DNA of 64,000 bases from Amarobacillus sp046328225 (GCA_046328225.1 JAXLWZ010000009.1:1-64000), one strand, 5' to 3'; positions 25,563 through 34,439 are shown, counted from the stretch's first letter. Made by a program: numbers and translations. Notes: generated from the letters alone by a model not told the origin.

Positions 25563-26669
25563 CTACCATCGAAATCCCATCAGCGGCGAACTCCGGGATG
25601 ACCTGGCCCGAAGAACGCCACCTGCAAGCTGAAGGCCAGCTGCAAGCACGCTCAGCACCGTCGCCCGCCGGTCCGAGGGGATGCGTTCGTTCAGGTGCGC
25701 GCTCACGGCCGGGTTCACGAGCGCTCGCACCAGCGCCGGGGCCGCGAACAGCGCGAACGCCCACGGCGTATTGAACACGGCCAGCAGCGCGTACGCCCCC
25801 GCGATCGCGATCGGCCCGACCATGAACAGCGTCGATCGCCCCACCCGCGCCGCCACCGCCGTCGTGAGGAACGCCGCGATCACCGCCGTCAGCCGGATCG
25901 GCGCCTGGAACAGCCCGAACCATTCGGTCGCGATACCATGGTCGATGAGGAACGGCTGCATGAGGATCACCGGCCCGAACGTGCCCGTCATCAGCACGGA
26001 CCCGAAGAGCACCGTGTAGCGCACCTGCGGCGTGTTCCAGGCGAACGAGAGCCCTTCGCGCAGGCCGCGCAGATAGGGGTGCCGCGACCGTTCGCGCGGC
26101 GGTTCGACCATCAGGAGCGCGGCCACCACCGCGCACAGCGGGAACAGCGCGCTCACCTGCACGGTGAAGGCCAGGCTCGTCCATTGGGCGACGAAGCCGC
26201 CGGCCGCGACGCCCACGAAGCCGCTCGTCAGTGTCACCGCGAAGTTGCGCCCGATGATGTGCTGGAAGCGGTGCTCCTGGCCGGCCGCCTTCAGCGAATC
26301 GAACATCAGGGCCTCGTCCGCGCCGCTCGTGGAGGCGTTCGCCACGGCCCAGAGCATGTAGTCGGCGAAGAGCATCCAGTAGCTGGTCGTGAACCCGAAA
26401 CCGAGGATGGTCAACGCATAGAGCGCGGCCCCGATGACCAGCACCCGCCGCCGCCCGATGTGGTCCGCGAGCGCTCCCAGCGGCGCCTGGAGCACCGCCA
26501 TGGCGAGCCAGAACGGCAGGTCCATGAAGAAGATCCAGCGCAATTCGAAGCCGCGCGTGTCGAGCAGGTACTTGATCCACACGCCGAACCAGAGCCCGCA
26601 CTGCATGAAGAACGCGAACGCGTAATAGAGCGAAGTATTTCTGCGCACGGGGAAGGCGGTGGCGGCCAT
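25563..26669 (-). CDS. MFS transporter, 3' end frameshifted
   Basis: About 368 residues with roughly ten hydrophobic helices. LGALADHIGRRRVLVIG is the MFS loop 2-3 motif. The frame degenerates after SVLAAGLQLA: the expected next helix (LQVAFFG, then PEFAADGIS) appears in two other frames within 60 nt, so at least two indels near 25.62 kb cut off the last helices. An ATG at 26669 or a GTG at 26678 can start it. The substrate is unknown; the family includes drug and sugar exporters. Confidence 0.75.
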   Translation of the reverse strand: MAATAFPVRRNTSLYYAFAFFMQCGLWFGVWIKYLLDTRGFELRWIFFMDLPFWLAMAVLQAPLGALADHIGRRRVLVIGAALYALTILGFGFTTSYWMLFADYMLWAVANASTSGADEALMFDSLKAAGQEHRFQHIIGRNFAVTLTSGFVGVAAGGFVAQWTSLAFTVQVSALFPLCAVVAALLMVEPPRERSRHPYLRGLREGLSFAWNTPQVRYTVLFGSVLMTGTFGPVILMQPFLIDHGIATEWFGLFQAPIRLTAVIAAFLTTAVAARVGRSTLFMVGPIAIAGAYALLAVFNTPWAFALFAAPALVRALVNPAVSAHLNERIPSDRRATVLSVLAAGLQLAGGVLRARSSRSSPLMGFRW

Positions 26670-26732
26670 GAACCGCACAGCCTACACGGCCACCGTGCGC
26701 CGCGGGCCCGTCATTCGGCGGAGACGCCAGAA

Positions 26733-26760
26733 AGGGCCAGCCCCGGTGAGGCTGACCCCT
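26733..26760 (-). terminator. Terminator of the Yip1-like gene
   Basis: An imperfect 10-11-bp stem (AGGGGTCAGCC/GGCTGGCCCT) is followed on the minus strand by TTTC, about 22 nt after the stop. Confidence 0.55.
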
Positions 26761-26782
26761 GAAAGTCCGCCGGCGGGCAGGC

Positions 26783-27379
26783 TCAGCTGGCGCGATAGAG
26801 GATGGAGAAGACCCCGGCGCCGATTTGCGCGTCGTTCCCCGAAAGCGCGAAGACGCCGAGCACCAGCACCATCACGGCGAGGCCGACGCCCGACGCGATC
26901 ACGACCTCGGTCGAATCGGCACCGCTCACCGATTGCACCGCGTAGATCATCATCACCATCAACAGGGCGATGGGCATGAGCGCGAACAGCGGATACAGCA
27001 TCGGGATGAACATCAGCACCCAGAGCGCCATCGGGATGGCGGCGTACCCCATCACGCGCACGAGCGAGAGGAGGTCGACCTGGAGCTTGAACATCTGCGC
27101 AAGCACGACATAAATGACAAGCATCGCCACGCCGTACATCGCCAGCATGAAGATGGAGCCGAGCAGCAGCGTATTGAGGAAGACGCCGTCCGGCTCGAAG
27201 CTCGATCCCCACGCCACCTTCCACCAGAGGAAAGACCCGAGCCCCGCGAGGAACGCGCTGATCGTGGCGATGATTACCGCCGGTATCGTCTCGTTCTGGT
27301 CGTCGCGGACCTCATCGAACACGGAGGTATCGAGCCGCGCGAGCCGCAATACCCGGTTGAGGATGACGTTGGGGTCCAT
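26783..27379 (-). CDS. Yip1-family-like membrane protein
   Basis: 198 residues from an ATG with AGGAGG 6 nt upstream. A cytosolic N-terminus (DPNVILNRVLRLARLDTSVFDEVRDD) is followed by five hydrophobic segments, with DLLSLVRVMGYAAIPM in the middle. This is the architecture and signature of Yip1/DUF1282 membrane proteins. Function in bacteria is not established. Monocistronic, with its own promoter and terminator. Confidence 0.65.
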   Translation of the reverse strand: MDPNVILNRVLRLARLDTSVFDEVRDDQNETIPAVIIATISAFLAGLGSFLWWKVAWGSSFEPDGVFLNTLLLGSIFMLAMYGVAMLVIYVVLAQMFKLQVDLLSLVRVMGYAAIPMALWVLMFIPMLYPLFALMPIALLMVMMIYAVQSVSGADSTEVVIASGVGLAVMVLVLGVFALSGNDAQIGAGVFSILYRAS

Positions 27380-27444
27380 GATTCCTCCTGGCGAACCTGG
27401 TGGCGGCTTCCAGCAGCCTGGCGCCACCCCCTCCGAATGGCGGG

Positions 27445-27453
27445 ACTATAGCA
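27445..27453 (-). promoter_or_regulatory. Extended -10 of the Yip1-like gene
   Basis: Minus strand TGcTATAGT, about 65 nt before the ATG. No clear -35, as is usual with extended -10 promoters. Confidence 0.45.
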
Positions 27454-27532
27454 CACGCCTCGGACGCGAGTTAGGTGCGTAGGCGTTTCAACTGTTCATT
27501 GCTTCACGCAGGCGAACCACCCCCGGGGCGCC

Positions 27533-28336
27533 TTACACATCTCCCGGCCTCAGCCGGGGCGTGCGGTCGCGGTCGCCGGCGCTGTCCCAGCCCTTGAACC
27601 GCGGCTCGCGCTTCTCCGCGAACGCCGCGCGCGATTCCATCAGGTCGCTGAGGGCGCCGTGATTGCGAAGCCGCCCGGCCAGCGCTTCGCGGTCGGGAGC
27701 GACCTCGGGGCGCATCGCGCGCATCATCACGAGCGTATTCACGCGCGCCGCCGGCGGCAGCGTGAGCAGGTGGGCCGCCATCCGTCGCGCTTCGGGCAGC
27801 AGCTCCTCCTCGGTCGTGATCCGGTTGAGGTACCCCAGTTCGTGCAACCGTTCGGCGGTGAAGCGAAACGCGAACGCCATCTCCGTCGCGATCGCGTGGG
27901 GCATGGCGCCCAGGTGCCCGTGCTGGTACCCGCCGAGCAGCCAGCGCTTCGCCTCCGACATCTCGAACACGGCGCCGCGCACGGCCACGCGCAGGTCGCA
28001 CTTTTCCACGAGCTGGAACCCGCCCCCCATCGCGAACCCGTTGATCGCGCCGATGACGGGCTTGTCGAGCTTCCCGGCCATGAACGGATCCTCCGCCGCG
28101 AGCGCGGGCAGCCCCGCGGCGCCCCGCTCGAGCGACTCCTTCATGTCTTCCCCCGCGCAGAACGCCCGCCCGGTGCCGGTGAAGATCGCCACCTCGGCAT
28201 CCGGGTCGTCGCGGAACGCGGTCCACGCTTCCGCCAGCCGTGCGCGCAGTTCGTTCCCGAGCGCGTTCATCCGCTCCGGGCGGTTCATCCGGATGACGGT
28301 GACACCGCCGCCGGTCTCGGTCTCGACGATCGCCAT
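27533..28336 (-). CDS. Enoyl-CoA hydratase/isomerase family protein
   Basis: 267 residues from an ATG with CAGGAGG upstream. It follows the crotonase fold: VIRMNRPERMNALG near the N-terminus, FCAGEDMKE (oxyanion-hole segment), and INGFAMGGGFQLVEKCDLRVA. The usual second catalytic glutamate region is KRWLLGG, which lacks the Glu seen in many hydratases, so isomerase or another crotonase activity is possible. Divergent from a CoA-transferase gene 75 nt away. The role is likely in acyl-CoA catabolism. Confidence 0.85.
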   Translation of the reverse strand: MAIVETETGGGVTVIRMNRPERMNALGNELRARLAEAWTAFRDDPDAEVAIFTGTGRAFCAGEDMKESLERGAAGLPALAAEDPFMAGKLDKPVIGAINGFAMGGGFQLVEKCDLRVAVRGAVFEMSEAKRWLLGGYQHGHLGAMPHAIATEMAFAFRFTAERLHELGYLNRITTEEELLPEARRMAAHLLTLPPAARVNTLVMMRAMRPEVAPDREALAGRLRNHGALSDLMESRAAFAEKREPRFKGWDSAGDRDRTPRLRPGDV

Positions 28337-28411
28337 GGCGAGCCTCCTGCCCCGGCGTGCGGCCGGGCGCCCGATGCTATCATCGCCGCGCTCGAAAGGG
28401 GGCCGGGGACC

Positions 28412-29611
28412 ATGGACGCGATGCGACCCTCGGCGCTGCACGGCATCCGCGTGCTCGACTTCACCCAAGCGCAACAGGGGCCCTTCGCGACCCTCCTGCT
28501 CGCCGACATGGGCGCCGAGGTCATCAAGGTCGAACCCCCGGGCGGCGAAATGGGGCGCTCGAACGGCCTCGGCCCGGATGGCTTCTCCTCCTACTTCGAA
28601 GGGCACAACCGCGGCAAGAAGAGCCTCACGCTTGACCTCAAGAAGCCCGAAGCCGTCGATATCGTGCGCCGCATCGTGCCCACGGTGGACGTGGTCGTGG
28701 AGAATTTCCGCCCGGGCGCGATGGAGCGCATGGGCATCGGCTACGAAAATCCGCGCCAGCTGAAGCCGGACCTCATCTACGCCTCAGCGTCGGCGTGGGG
28801 CCGGAGCGGTCCGTGGGCGGAACGCGGCGGCTACGACCACGTCGCGCAGGCGCTCAGCGGAGTGATGTACGAACAGGGGACCGGCCCGGGCGGCGAACCC
28901 CACGCCCTCATCGGTGGCTTCGCCGACCAAATCGGCGCGATGCTCCTGGCCTTCGGCATCGCCACGGCGCTTGTCGTGCGCGAACGCGACGGCATCGGGC
29001 AGCACATCGATGGGTCGCTCATCGGCGGCATGGTCGCGATGCAGTCGAAGCAGATCGTGGAATTCCTGCGCACTGGCAAGCAATCCGGGTTCCAGAGCCG
29101 CCGCGCCGCAACGTACACCAACTACGAGTGCGCCGACGGCGGCCACGTCGCCATCGCCGCCAACACCGAGGCGATGTGGGAACGGCTCTGCGACGCGCTC
29201 GACGCCCCGGGACTGAAGCGCGACCCCCGCTTCGCCGATCCCTTCGGCCGGGCCCGAAACAAGGACGCGCTCGTGGTCGAACTCGAAGCGTTGTTTCGCA
29301 CGCGCCCGATAGCCGCCTGGCTCGAACCGCTCACCGCGCACGACGTGCCCCACGCGCCCGTGCTCGACTACGCGGGCATGGCCGAACACCCGCAGTTCTG
29401 GGCGAACGGCTATCTGCAGGAAATCGAGACCGAGGCCCTGGGCACGATGCGCGTACCCGGCCCGCCCATCCACATGAGCGAGACACCGCCGCGCATCCAG
29501 GGTGGCGGCCCACCGCTGGGGATGCACACGGAGGAGATCCTCCTCGGCGCCGGCTACAACTGGGAGGAGATCGCGAAGCTGAACGCCATCGGCGCCACGC
29601 GCACCGCCTGA
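28412..29611 (+). CDS. Type III CoA-transferase (CaiB/BaiF family)
   Basis: 399 residues. GIRVLDFTQAQQGPFATLLLADMGAEVIKVE and VENFRPGAMERMGIGYE are the family blocks. GLHTEE in many relatives appears as GMHTEEIL near the end. It resembles the textbook CaiB form more closely than the pair at 13.7-16.2 kb. It stops 5 nt short of the convergent amidase stop. Probably transfers CoA onto a carboxylic acid handled with the neighbouring hydratase. Confidence 0.92.
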   Translation: MDAMRPSALHGIRVLDFTQAQQGPFATLLLADMGAEVIKVEPPGGEMGRSNGLGPDGFSSYFEGHNRGKKSLTLDLKKPEAVDIVRRIVPTVDVVVENFRPGAMERMGIGYENPRQLKPDLIYASASAWGRSGPWAERGGYDHVAQALSGVMYEQGTGPGGEPHALIGGFADQIGAMLLAFGIATALVVRERDGIGQHIDGSLIGGMVAMQSKQIVEFLRTGKQSGFQSRRAATYTNYECADGGHVAIAANTEAMWERLCDALDAPGLKRDPRFADPFGRARNKDALVVELEALFRTRPIAAWLEPLTAHDVPHAPVLDYAGMAEHPQFWANGYLQEIETEALGTMRVPGPPIHMSETPPRIQGGGPPLGMHTEEILLGAGYNWEEIAKLNAIGATRTA

Positions 29612-29616
29612 GGCCC

Positions 29617-31254
29617 CTACCAGGGGAAGCCGGCCGGCCGCACGGGCGGTTCGAGGTCGAGCGCGAGCGTCGCCCGCGCGAGCGCCAGCTGCGCCTTCAC
29701 GGGCGTCAGCAGCGGCGCCATCGCCTCGGCGTCCGCCTCGTTGACGAACCCGTGGCCCAGCAAGCGAGCCATGTCCATCACCCATCCGGCGGTGACGGCC
29801 CCGGCATCGTGCGGCGCCGGCGCTGGTGGCCCGGCTGCCCCGAAGCGCGGCGGAATCTCGGCCGGGAGCGCCGGCGGACGGGCCTTGTGCCACGGCGTTG
29901 ACTGCTCGTAGGCATGCCCCAGCGCGAGCACCGCCGCTTCGTCCCAGCGCCGCCCCACCACCTGCATCCCGATCGGCGTGTTGTCGCGCGCGAGGCCGAT
30001 GGGCACAGAGAGCGCCGGGAAGCCCGTGAGGCTCACCGGCCGCGTCACGCTCGCCATCTCGCCCGTCCAGCGCAGGGATTGTGCCGGGGGCCCGGTTTCG
30101 TCCGAGGCGAGCGCCCGGTTCGCCGGCGTGACGATGAGGTCGACCCGCTGAAAGGCGTCCAGGAACTCGCGCGTCACGCGTTGGCGGATCTGCTGTCCGA
30201 CGATCCGCTCCTCCGCCGACATCAGCCCCGCAGCCGCAATCTTGTGGAAGAAGGCCGGCGTGTAGTCGCGCGACTTCGTTTCGAACCACGGCCGGTGAAA
30301 CACGAACGACTCCGAGTACGCGATCGTCCACGAAGCGGCGGGTGCGAACACAGAAGCGGGCAGCTCGATCGGGATGACGTCGGCGCCTAGCGACGTGAGC
30401 TGGCGAATGGCCGCGTGCATCGCCGCCGCCACCTCGGGGTCGAGGCCGTCCATGAAGTACCCGTGCGGGACGCCGACGCGCACGCCCGCGATATCGACGC
30501 CGAGGTCCTCCGTGAAGTCCGGTACGGGGCCCGCGGCGGCGGTCAGGTCCTCGCCGTCCGGCCCGGCCATTGCGCCCAGCATGAGCGCCACGTCCGCCAC
30601 GGTGCGCGCCATCGGCCCGATGCTGTCCTGGCTCCAGCTCAGTGGGATGCAGCCAGCGCGGCTCACGCGCCCATACGTCGGCCGCAGGCCGGCCAGCCCG
30701 CAGAACGCCGCCGGATTGCGAATGGAACCGCCGGTGTCCGTGCCCGTGGCCAGCGTGACCATCCCCGCCGCGAGCGCGGCGCCGCTCCCGGAGCTCGACC
30801 CGCCGGGGTAGGCCGAGAGGTTCCACGGGTTCCGCGCGAAGCCGAACACACCCATGCTGCCCGACGCGAACTCGATCAGGTTCAGCTTCCCGAGGGCGAC
30901 CGTGCCTTCGCCGCGAAGCTTCGCCCCCACCGTCGCGTCCCGCGTGGCGACGGCGTGCGGGATGACCCGCGAGGCCGCCGTCGTCGGCATCCCCCGCACG
31001 TCGATGATGTCCTTGTGCGCGACCGTGATGCCATGCAGCGGCCCGCGGTACGCCCCCGCCACGATTTCGGCTTCGGCCGCGCGTGCCTGCGCCAGCCCAC
31101 CCTCGGCATCGACGTACGTGAACGCCCGCAGCACATCGTCCATGCCCGCGATCCGGGCCAGTTGCGCCTCGACCAGTTGCACCGGCGAGACCTCACGCGT
31201 GCGAATCAGCGGGCCGAGCTCGCTGGCGGACATGGAGGAGAGTTCATCGGTCAC
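29617..31254 (-). CDS. Amidase-signature family amidohydrolase
   Basis: 545 residues from a GTG with GGAGG 5 nt upstream. The Ser-cisSer-Lys triad is visible: HKDIID (Lys), GGSSSGSG (cis-Ser) and TDTGGSIRNPAAFCG (nucleophile Ser). It is longer than GatA by about 60 residues at the C-terminus, where a helical tail (EADAEAMAPLLTPVKAQLALARA) follows the catalytic domain. No gatB or gatC is nearby, so it is more likely a catabolic amidase than the tRNA amidotransferase. Substrate unknown. Confidence 0.88.
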   Translation of the reverse strand: MTDELSSMSASELGPLIRTREVSPVQLVEAQLARIAGMDDVLRAFTYVDAEGGLAQARAAEAEIVAGAYRGPLHGITVAHKDIIDVRGMPTTAASRVIPHAVATRDATVGAKLRGEGTVALGKLNLIEFASGSMGVFGFARNPWNLSAYPGGSSSGSGAALAAGMVTLATGTDTGGSIRNPAAFCGLAGLRPTYGRVSRAGCIPLSWSQDSIGPMARTVADVALMLGAMAGPDGEDLTAAAGPVPDFTEDLGVDIAGVRVGVPHGYFMDGLDPEVAAAMHAAIRQLTSLGADVIPIELPASVFAPAASWTIAYSESFVFHRPWFETKSRDYTPAFFHKIAAAGLMSAEERIVGQQIRQRVTREFLDAFQRVDLIVTPANRALASDETGPPAQSLRWTGEMASVTRPVSLTGFPALSVPIGLARDNTPIGMQVVGRRWDEAAVLALGHAYEQSTPWHKARPPALPAEIPPRFGAAGPPAPAPHDAGAVTAGWVMDMARLLGHGFVNEADAEAMAPLLTPVKAQLALARATLALDLEPPVRPAGFPW

Positions 31255-31357
31255 GGGGGCCTCCGGTCGGCCAACGGTACCGCACGCCGCCCACCCCGGC
31301 ACGGCGCCCCGCGCTGCCTCCCGTCGCGTAGACTGCGCGCCAACCACGGAGGGACTG

Positions 31358-32170
31358 ATGGAACAGGAATTGGCGGGCAAAGTCGCGATCGTTACCGGCG
31401 CGGGCCGCATGCGGAGCATCGGGCGCCCCATCGCGCGGCTTCTCGCGCAGGCGGGCGCGAAGGTCATCGTCACCGGCACGGGCCGCTCCCCCGATCGCTA
31501 CCCGGACGACGAGAAGGCCGCGGGCTGGCGCGACATCGAAAGTGTGGCGGACGAGATCCGCGCCGCCGGTGGTACCTGCCTCCCGCTCGTCTCGGACGTC
31601 AGCAGCGAACAGGCGAACGCGGACCTCATCGCGCGCTGCGTCGCCGAGTTCGGGCGGCTCGACATCCTCGTGAATAACGCCGGGGCCGCCCGCGGCGAGG
31701 ATCGCGTGCCCGTCATCGACCTGCCCTACGCCGTCTGGAAGAACGTGCTCGTGACCAACCTGGATGGCACCTTCCTGCTCTCGAAAGCGGCCGCGAAGCA
31801 GCTCATCGCACAGGGTGACGGCGGCAGCATCATCAACGTCTCGTCCATCGCCAGCCGCGGCGCGGGCGCGAACACGGCCGCCTATTCGGCTTCGAAGGCG
31901 GCGATTAACGCACTCAGCCACTCGATGGCGATGGAGCTGGCGAAACACCAGGTCCGCGTGAACGCCCTGCTCCCCGGCCTGCTCGATACGTTCCGCACCG
32001 ATGACCTCGGCCGTGGCGAAACCTGGGAACGCGTCGTGCGTGAGCGCATCCCCCTGGGCTACGCGGGCGACGGCACGGAACAGGCGGAGATGGTGCTCTT
32101 CCTCGTCTCCGAACGCGGGAAATGGGTCACCGGGCAGTGCATCGCCGTCGATGGCGGCACCACCTGGTAG
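31358..32170 (+). CDS. Short-chain dehydrogenase/reductase (SDR)
   Basis: 270 residues from an ATG with GGAGGG upstream. The Rossmann motif reads TGAGRMRSIGRPIA. NNAG, the catalytic Ser (INVSSIASRG) and YSASKAA (YxxxK) are all present, and the C-terminus VTGQCIAVDGGTTW is that of classical SDRs. Probably an NAD(P)-dependent oxidoreductase of hydroxy- or oxo-acyl substrates. The open frame runs far upstream antisense to the amidase and is not used. Confidence 0.9.
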   Translation: MEQELAGKVAIVTGAGRMRSIGRPIARLLAQAGAKVIVTGTGRSPDRYPDDEKAAGWRDIESVADEIRAAGGTCLPLVSDVSSEQANADLIARCVAEFGRLDILVNNAGAARGEDRVPVIDLPYAVWKNVLVTNLDGTFLLSKAAAKQLIAQGDGGSIINVSSIASRGAGANTAAYSASKAAINALSHSMAMELAKHQVRVNALLPGLLDTFRTDDLGRGETWERVVRERIPLGYAGDGTEQAEMVLFLVSERGKWVTGQCIAVDGGTTW

Positions 32171-32173
32171 GCG

Positions 32174-32956
32174 TCAGGCGCTCTTGCGGGCGGCCTTGCC
32201 GTCCTGCACCAGCTGCAGCCGGTCGCCGTCCTCGATGACGCGGTAGCCGAGTTCGTGCGCGAGCGTGGCAACGAGGATGCGCAGCGTCTTCACCCGCGCG
32301 AACCACTTGTCGTTTCCCTCGATCACGCGCCAGGGGCTCGTGATCGTGCTCGTCTTCATGAGCATCTCCTCGACCGCTTCCTCGTAGTCGTCCCAGCGGC
32401 CGCGATTGCGCCAGTCCTCCTCGGTCAGCTTCCACTGCTTGTGGGGCGTGTTCTGGCGCTCCTCGAAGCGGCGCAACTGCTCGTCCTGCGAGACGTGCAT
32501 CCAGAACTTCACGAGCACCATGCCGCCCTGCCGCAGCTGGCGTTCGAACTCGTTGATCTCGCGGTAGGCGCGCTTCCATTCGTCCTCGCGGCAGAACCCC
32601 TCGACGCGCTCCACGAGCACCCGCCCGTACCAGCTGCGGTCGAAGATGAGGACCTGCTTCTCCGAAGGCGGGCGGATGCGCCGCCAGAAGCGCCAGAGGT
32701 AGTGATGCGTGCGCTCGTCGCCGGTAGGCGCGGCGATGGAGTGCACCTCGTAGCCGCGCGGATCGAGCTTCTCTGTCACGCGGCGGATGTTCGAGCCCTT
32801 CCCCGCGGCGTCCCACCCTTCGTACAGCACGACGAGCGAACGCTTCTGGAAGTACAGCTGCTGCGCGAGTTGCCGCAGCGCGACCTGGTTTCGCACCAGC
32901 TCGTGCACGTACTCCTCGCGCGAAAGGGCCTGTGTCAGGTCGAGCCGTTCGAGCAT
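32174..32956 (-). CDS. Polyphosphate kinase 2 (PPK2) family, C-terminal-domain type
   Basis: 260 residues. Walker A-like EGWDAAGKGSNIRRV, lid RPPSEKQ and Walker B-like IFDRSWYGRVLVERVEGF match the catalytic C-terminal domain of two-domain class II PPK2 (polyphosphate:AMP phosphotransferase). It uses polyphosphate to phosphorylate nucleotides. It starts 4 nt after the related upstream gene, with GAGGAGTAAGG as ribosome site, so the two are coupled and probably co-assemble. Confidence 0.9.
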   Translation of the reverse strand: MLERLDLTQALSREEYVHELVRNQVALRQLAQQLYFQKRSLVVLYEGWDAAGKGSNIRRVTEKLDPRGYEVHSIAAPTGDERTHHYLWRFWRRIRPPSEKQVLIFDRSWYGRVLVERVEGFCREDEWKRAYREINEFERQLRQGGMVLVKFWMHVSQDEQLRRFEERQNTPHKQWKLTEEDWRNRGRWDDYEEAVEEMLMKTSTITSPWRVIEGNDKWFARVKTLRILVATLAHELGYRVIEDGDRLQLVQDGKAARKSA

Positions 32957-32960
32957 GGCC

Positions 32961-33719
32961 TTACTCCTCGGCGTGGCCGGTTGGCTGCCACGCGGGCAGG
33001 GCGATGTCGCGCTGGCGAAGGGATGCTTCGAGCGACGTCGTGATCGTGTCGAACACCTTGAATCGCGCCCAGCGGCGGTCCGTCGCCTCGACGATGGTCC
33101 AGGGGCCCCACTCGGTCTCCGTGCGCTCCAGGAACTCTTCCGCCGCGACGAGGTGCTGGCCGTAGGCGCGATGGCGCTGCCACACCTCCGTCGTCAGCTG
33201 CCAGCTGCCGAGCGGGTCGTCGCGCAGCCGCCGCAGCCGCTTCGCCTGCTCCGTCTTGCCGATATGGAGGAAGAACTTGATGAGCACGTACCCGTCGTCG
33301 GCGAGCGTGCGTTCGAATTCGCGGATGGCGCCGTACGCGTCGTGCCAGTCGCGCTCGCCGATGGCCCCGGCCACGCGGTCGCGAAACACCCGTCCGTACC
33401 AGCTCTGGTCGAAGATGGCCATCTCGCCGCGCGCGGGAAGCAGGTTCCAGAAGCGCCAGAGCCAGGGGAGCTCGGCCTCGTGCGAACGCGGCTGCTGAAT
33501 CGCGTGCAGGCGGAAGCCGCGCGGCTCGAGCTGCCGTGTCAGCGCCCCGATGGTCGATCCCTTGCCCGCGGCGTCCCAGCCTTCGAACACGACGATGCTG
33601 CCCACGCCGTTTTCCCAGCAGCACTTCTGGATGTCGAACAGGCGGCTGCGGAGGTAGGCGAGGCGCGATTTGTACTCCTCGCGCCCCAGTGAATGATCAA
33701 GCGGTACCGTTTCGAGCAT
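32961..33719 (-). CDS. Polyphosphate kinase 2 (PPK2) family, N-terminal-domain type
   Basis: 252 residues. The opening LDHSLGREEYKSRLAYLRSRL resembles the start of two-domain PPK2 proteins, but the nucleotide motifs are complete: EGWDAAGKGSTIG and IFDQSWYGR (Gln in place of the usual Arg). In fused class II enzymes the N-terminal domain is usually degenerate here, so this stand-alone version may still be active. First gene of the pair; the DNA between it and the membrane gene at 33795 holds nothing recognised. Confidence 0.88.
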   Translation of the reverse strand: MLETVPLDHSLGREEYKSRLAYLRSRLFDIQKCCWENGVGSIVVFEGWDAAGKGSTIGALTRQLEPRGFRLHAIQQPRSHEAELPWLWRFWNLLPARGEMAIFDQSWYGRVFRDRVAGAIGERDWHDAYGAIREFERTLADDGYVLIKFFLHIGKTEQAKRLRRLRDDPLGSWQLTTEVWQRHRAYGQHLVAAEEFLERTETEWGPWTIVEATDRRWARFKVFDTITTSLEASLRQRDIALPAWQPTGHAEE

Positions 33720-33794
33720 GTCGCGCCTCGAACGGGACGGACCCTGTCCCTATCAGAGTGTCGGCCCGAAACCGCCGTCGCATGATGGTCCCGA

Positions 33795-34439
33795 TCAGGA
33801 ACTCAGGTAGCCGCCGTCGCGGAGCCCCGCCGCGACCTCGAACACATTGCCCGCGGCGCCCCCGCCGGCGAGGTCGGCGGCGGCATACAGCGGCGGAAGC
33901 AGCCCGCCCAGCGCGAGCCATTGGATGCTGTGACGCGTTTCATGCGTGAGGAGGCGGTTGCCAACGCCCGAATTCGGCGTCAGGAACACCTGCCCGATGG
34001 TCACGCCCGCCTGGCCGCCGTACCCGCCGCGCACGTTCGTCATAACCAGCATCGAACCGCGGACGTGCAATTCGCCGCCGTTGGCATACCCCCACGCGAC
34101 CCCGGCCACGGTGAACGGCGCGAGCATCCCCGCGCGGACCACCGGCGCGGACGCGGGCACGGCGCGAGCCGCGAACGGCGCCAGCGCCAGCGCCACCAGG
34201 AGCCCGGCGAGGAGCGTGCGCCGGCTCGCGGTGGCCAGCCGCTTCGCCGCGAGCCATGCCGCCAGCGCCGCTGCGCCCGCCGGCCACACCATCGTGAGCA
34301 ACGAAGCCAGCACCCACCGTCGCGGCGACGGCGCGTGGTCCGCCATGCGCGACGTTCGCGGCAGGGCGGGCGCGGGAAGAGCGAGTGCACGGGGTTCGAC
34401 AGAGGTCACGGGCGTCAATCCGGGTGCCGTCTCAGCCAC
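33795..34439 (-). CDS. Membrane protein with HETRH putative metal site
   Basis: 214 residues from a GTG; an ATG at 34346 would drop a low-complexity leader and is equally plausible. Two to three hydrophobic helices (VLASLLTMVWPAGAAALAAWLAA, LLAGLLVALALAPFA) precede a soluble domain with NRLLTHETRHSIQWLALGG. HETRH fits the HExxH zinc pattern and the surrounding block looks like the conserved core of an uncharacterised family. A protease or hydrolase role is possible but not shown. Confidence 0.6.
   Translation of the reverse strand: MAETAPGLTPVTSVEPRALALPAPALPRTSRMADHAPSPRRWVLASLLTMVWPAGAAALAAWLAAKRLATASRRTLLAGLLVALALAPFAARAVPASAPVVRAGMLAPFTVAGVAWGYANGGELHVRGSMLVMTNVRGGYGGQAGVTIGQVFLTPNSGVGNRLLTHETRHSIQWLALGGLLPPLYAAADLAGGGAAGNVFEVAAGLRDGGYLSS

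Noticed and set aside
29617..31254. GatA subunit of the glutamyl-tRNA amidotransferase
   Set aside because: No gatB or gatC nearby, a longer C-terminus, and a catabolic neighbourhood; a general amidase is more likely.
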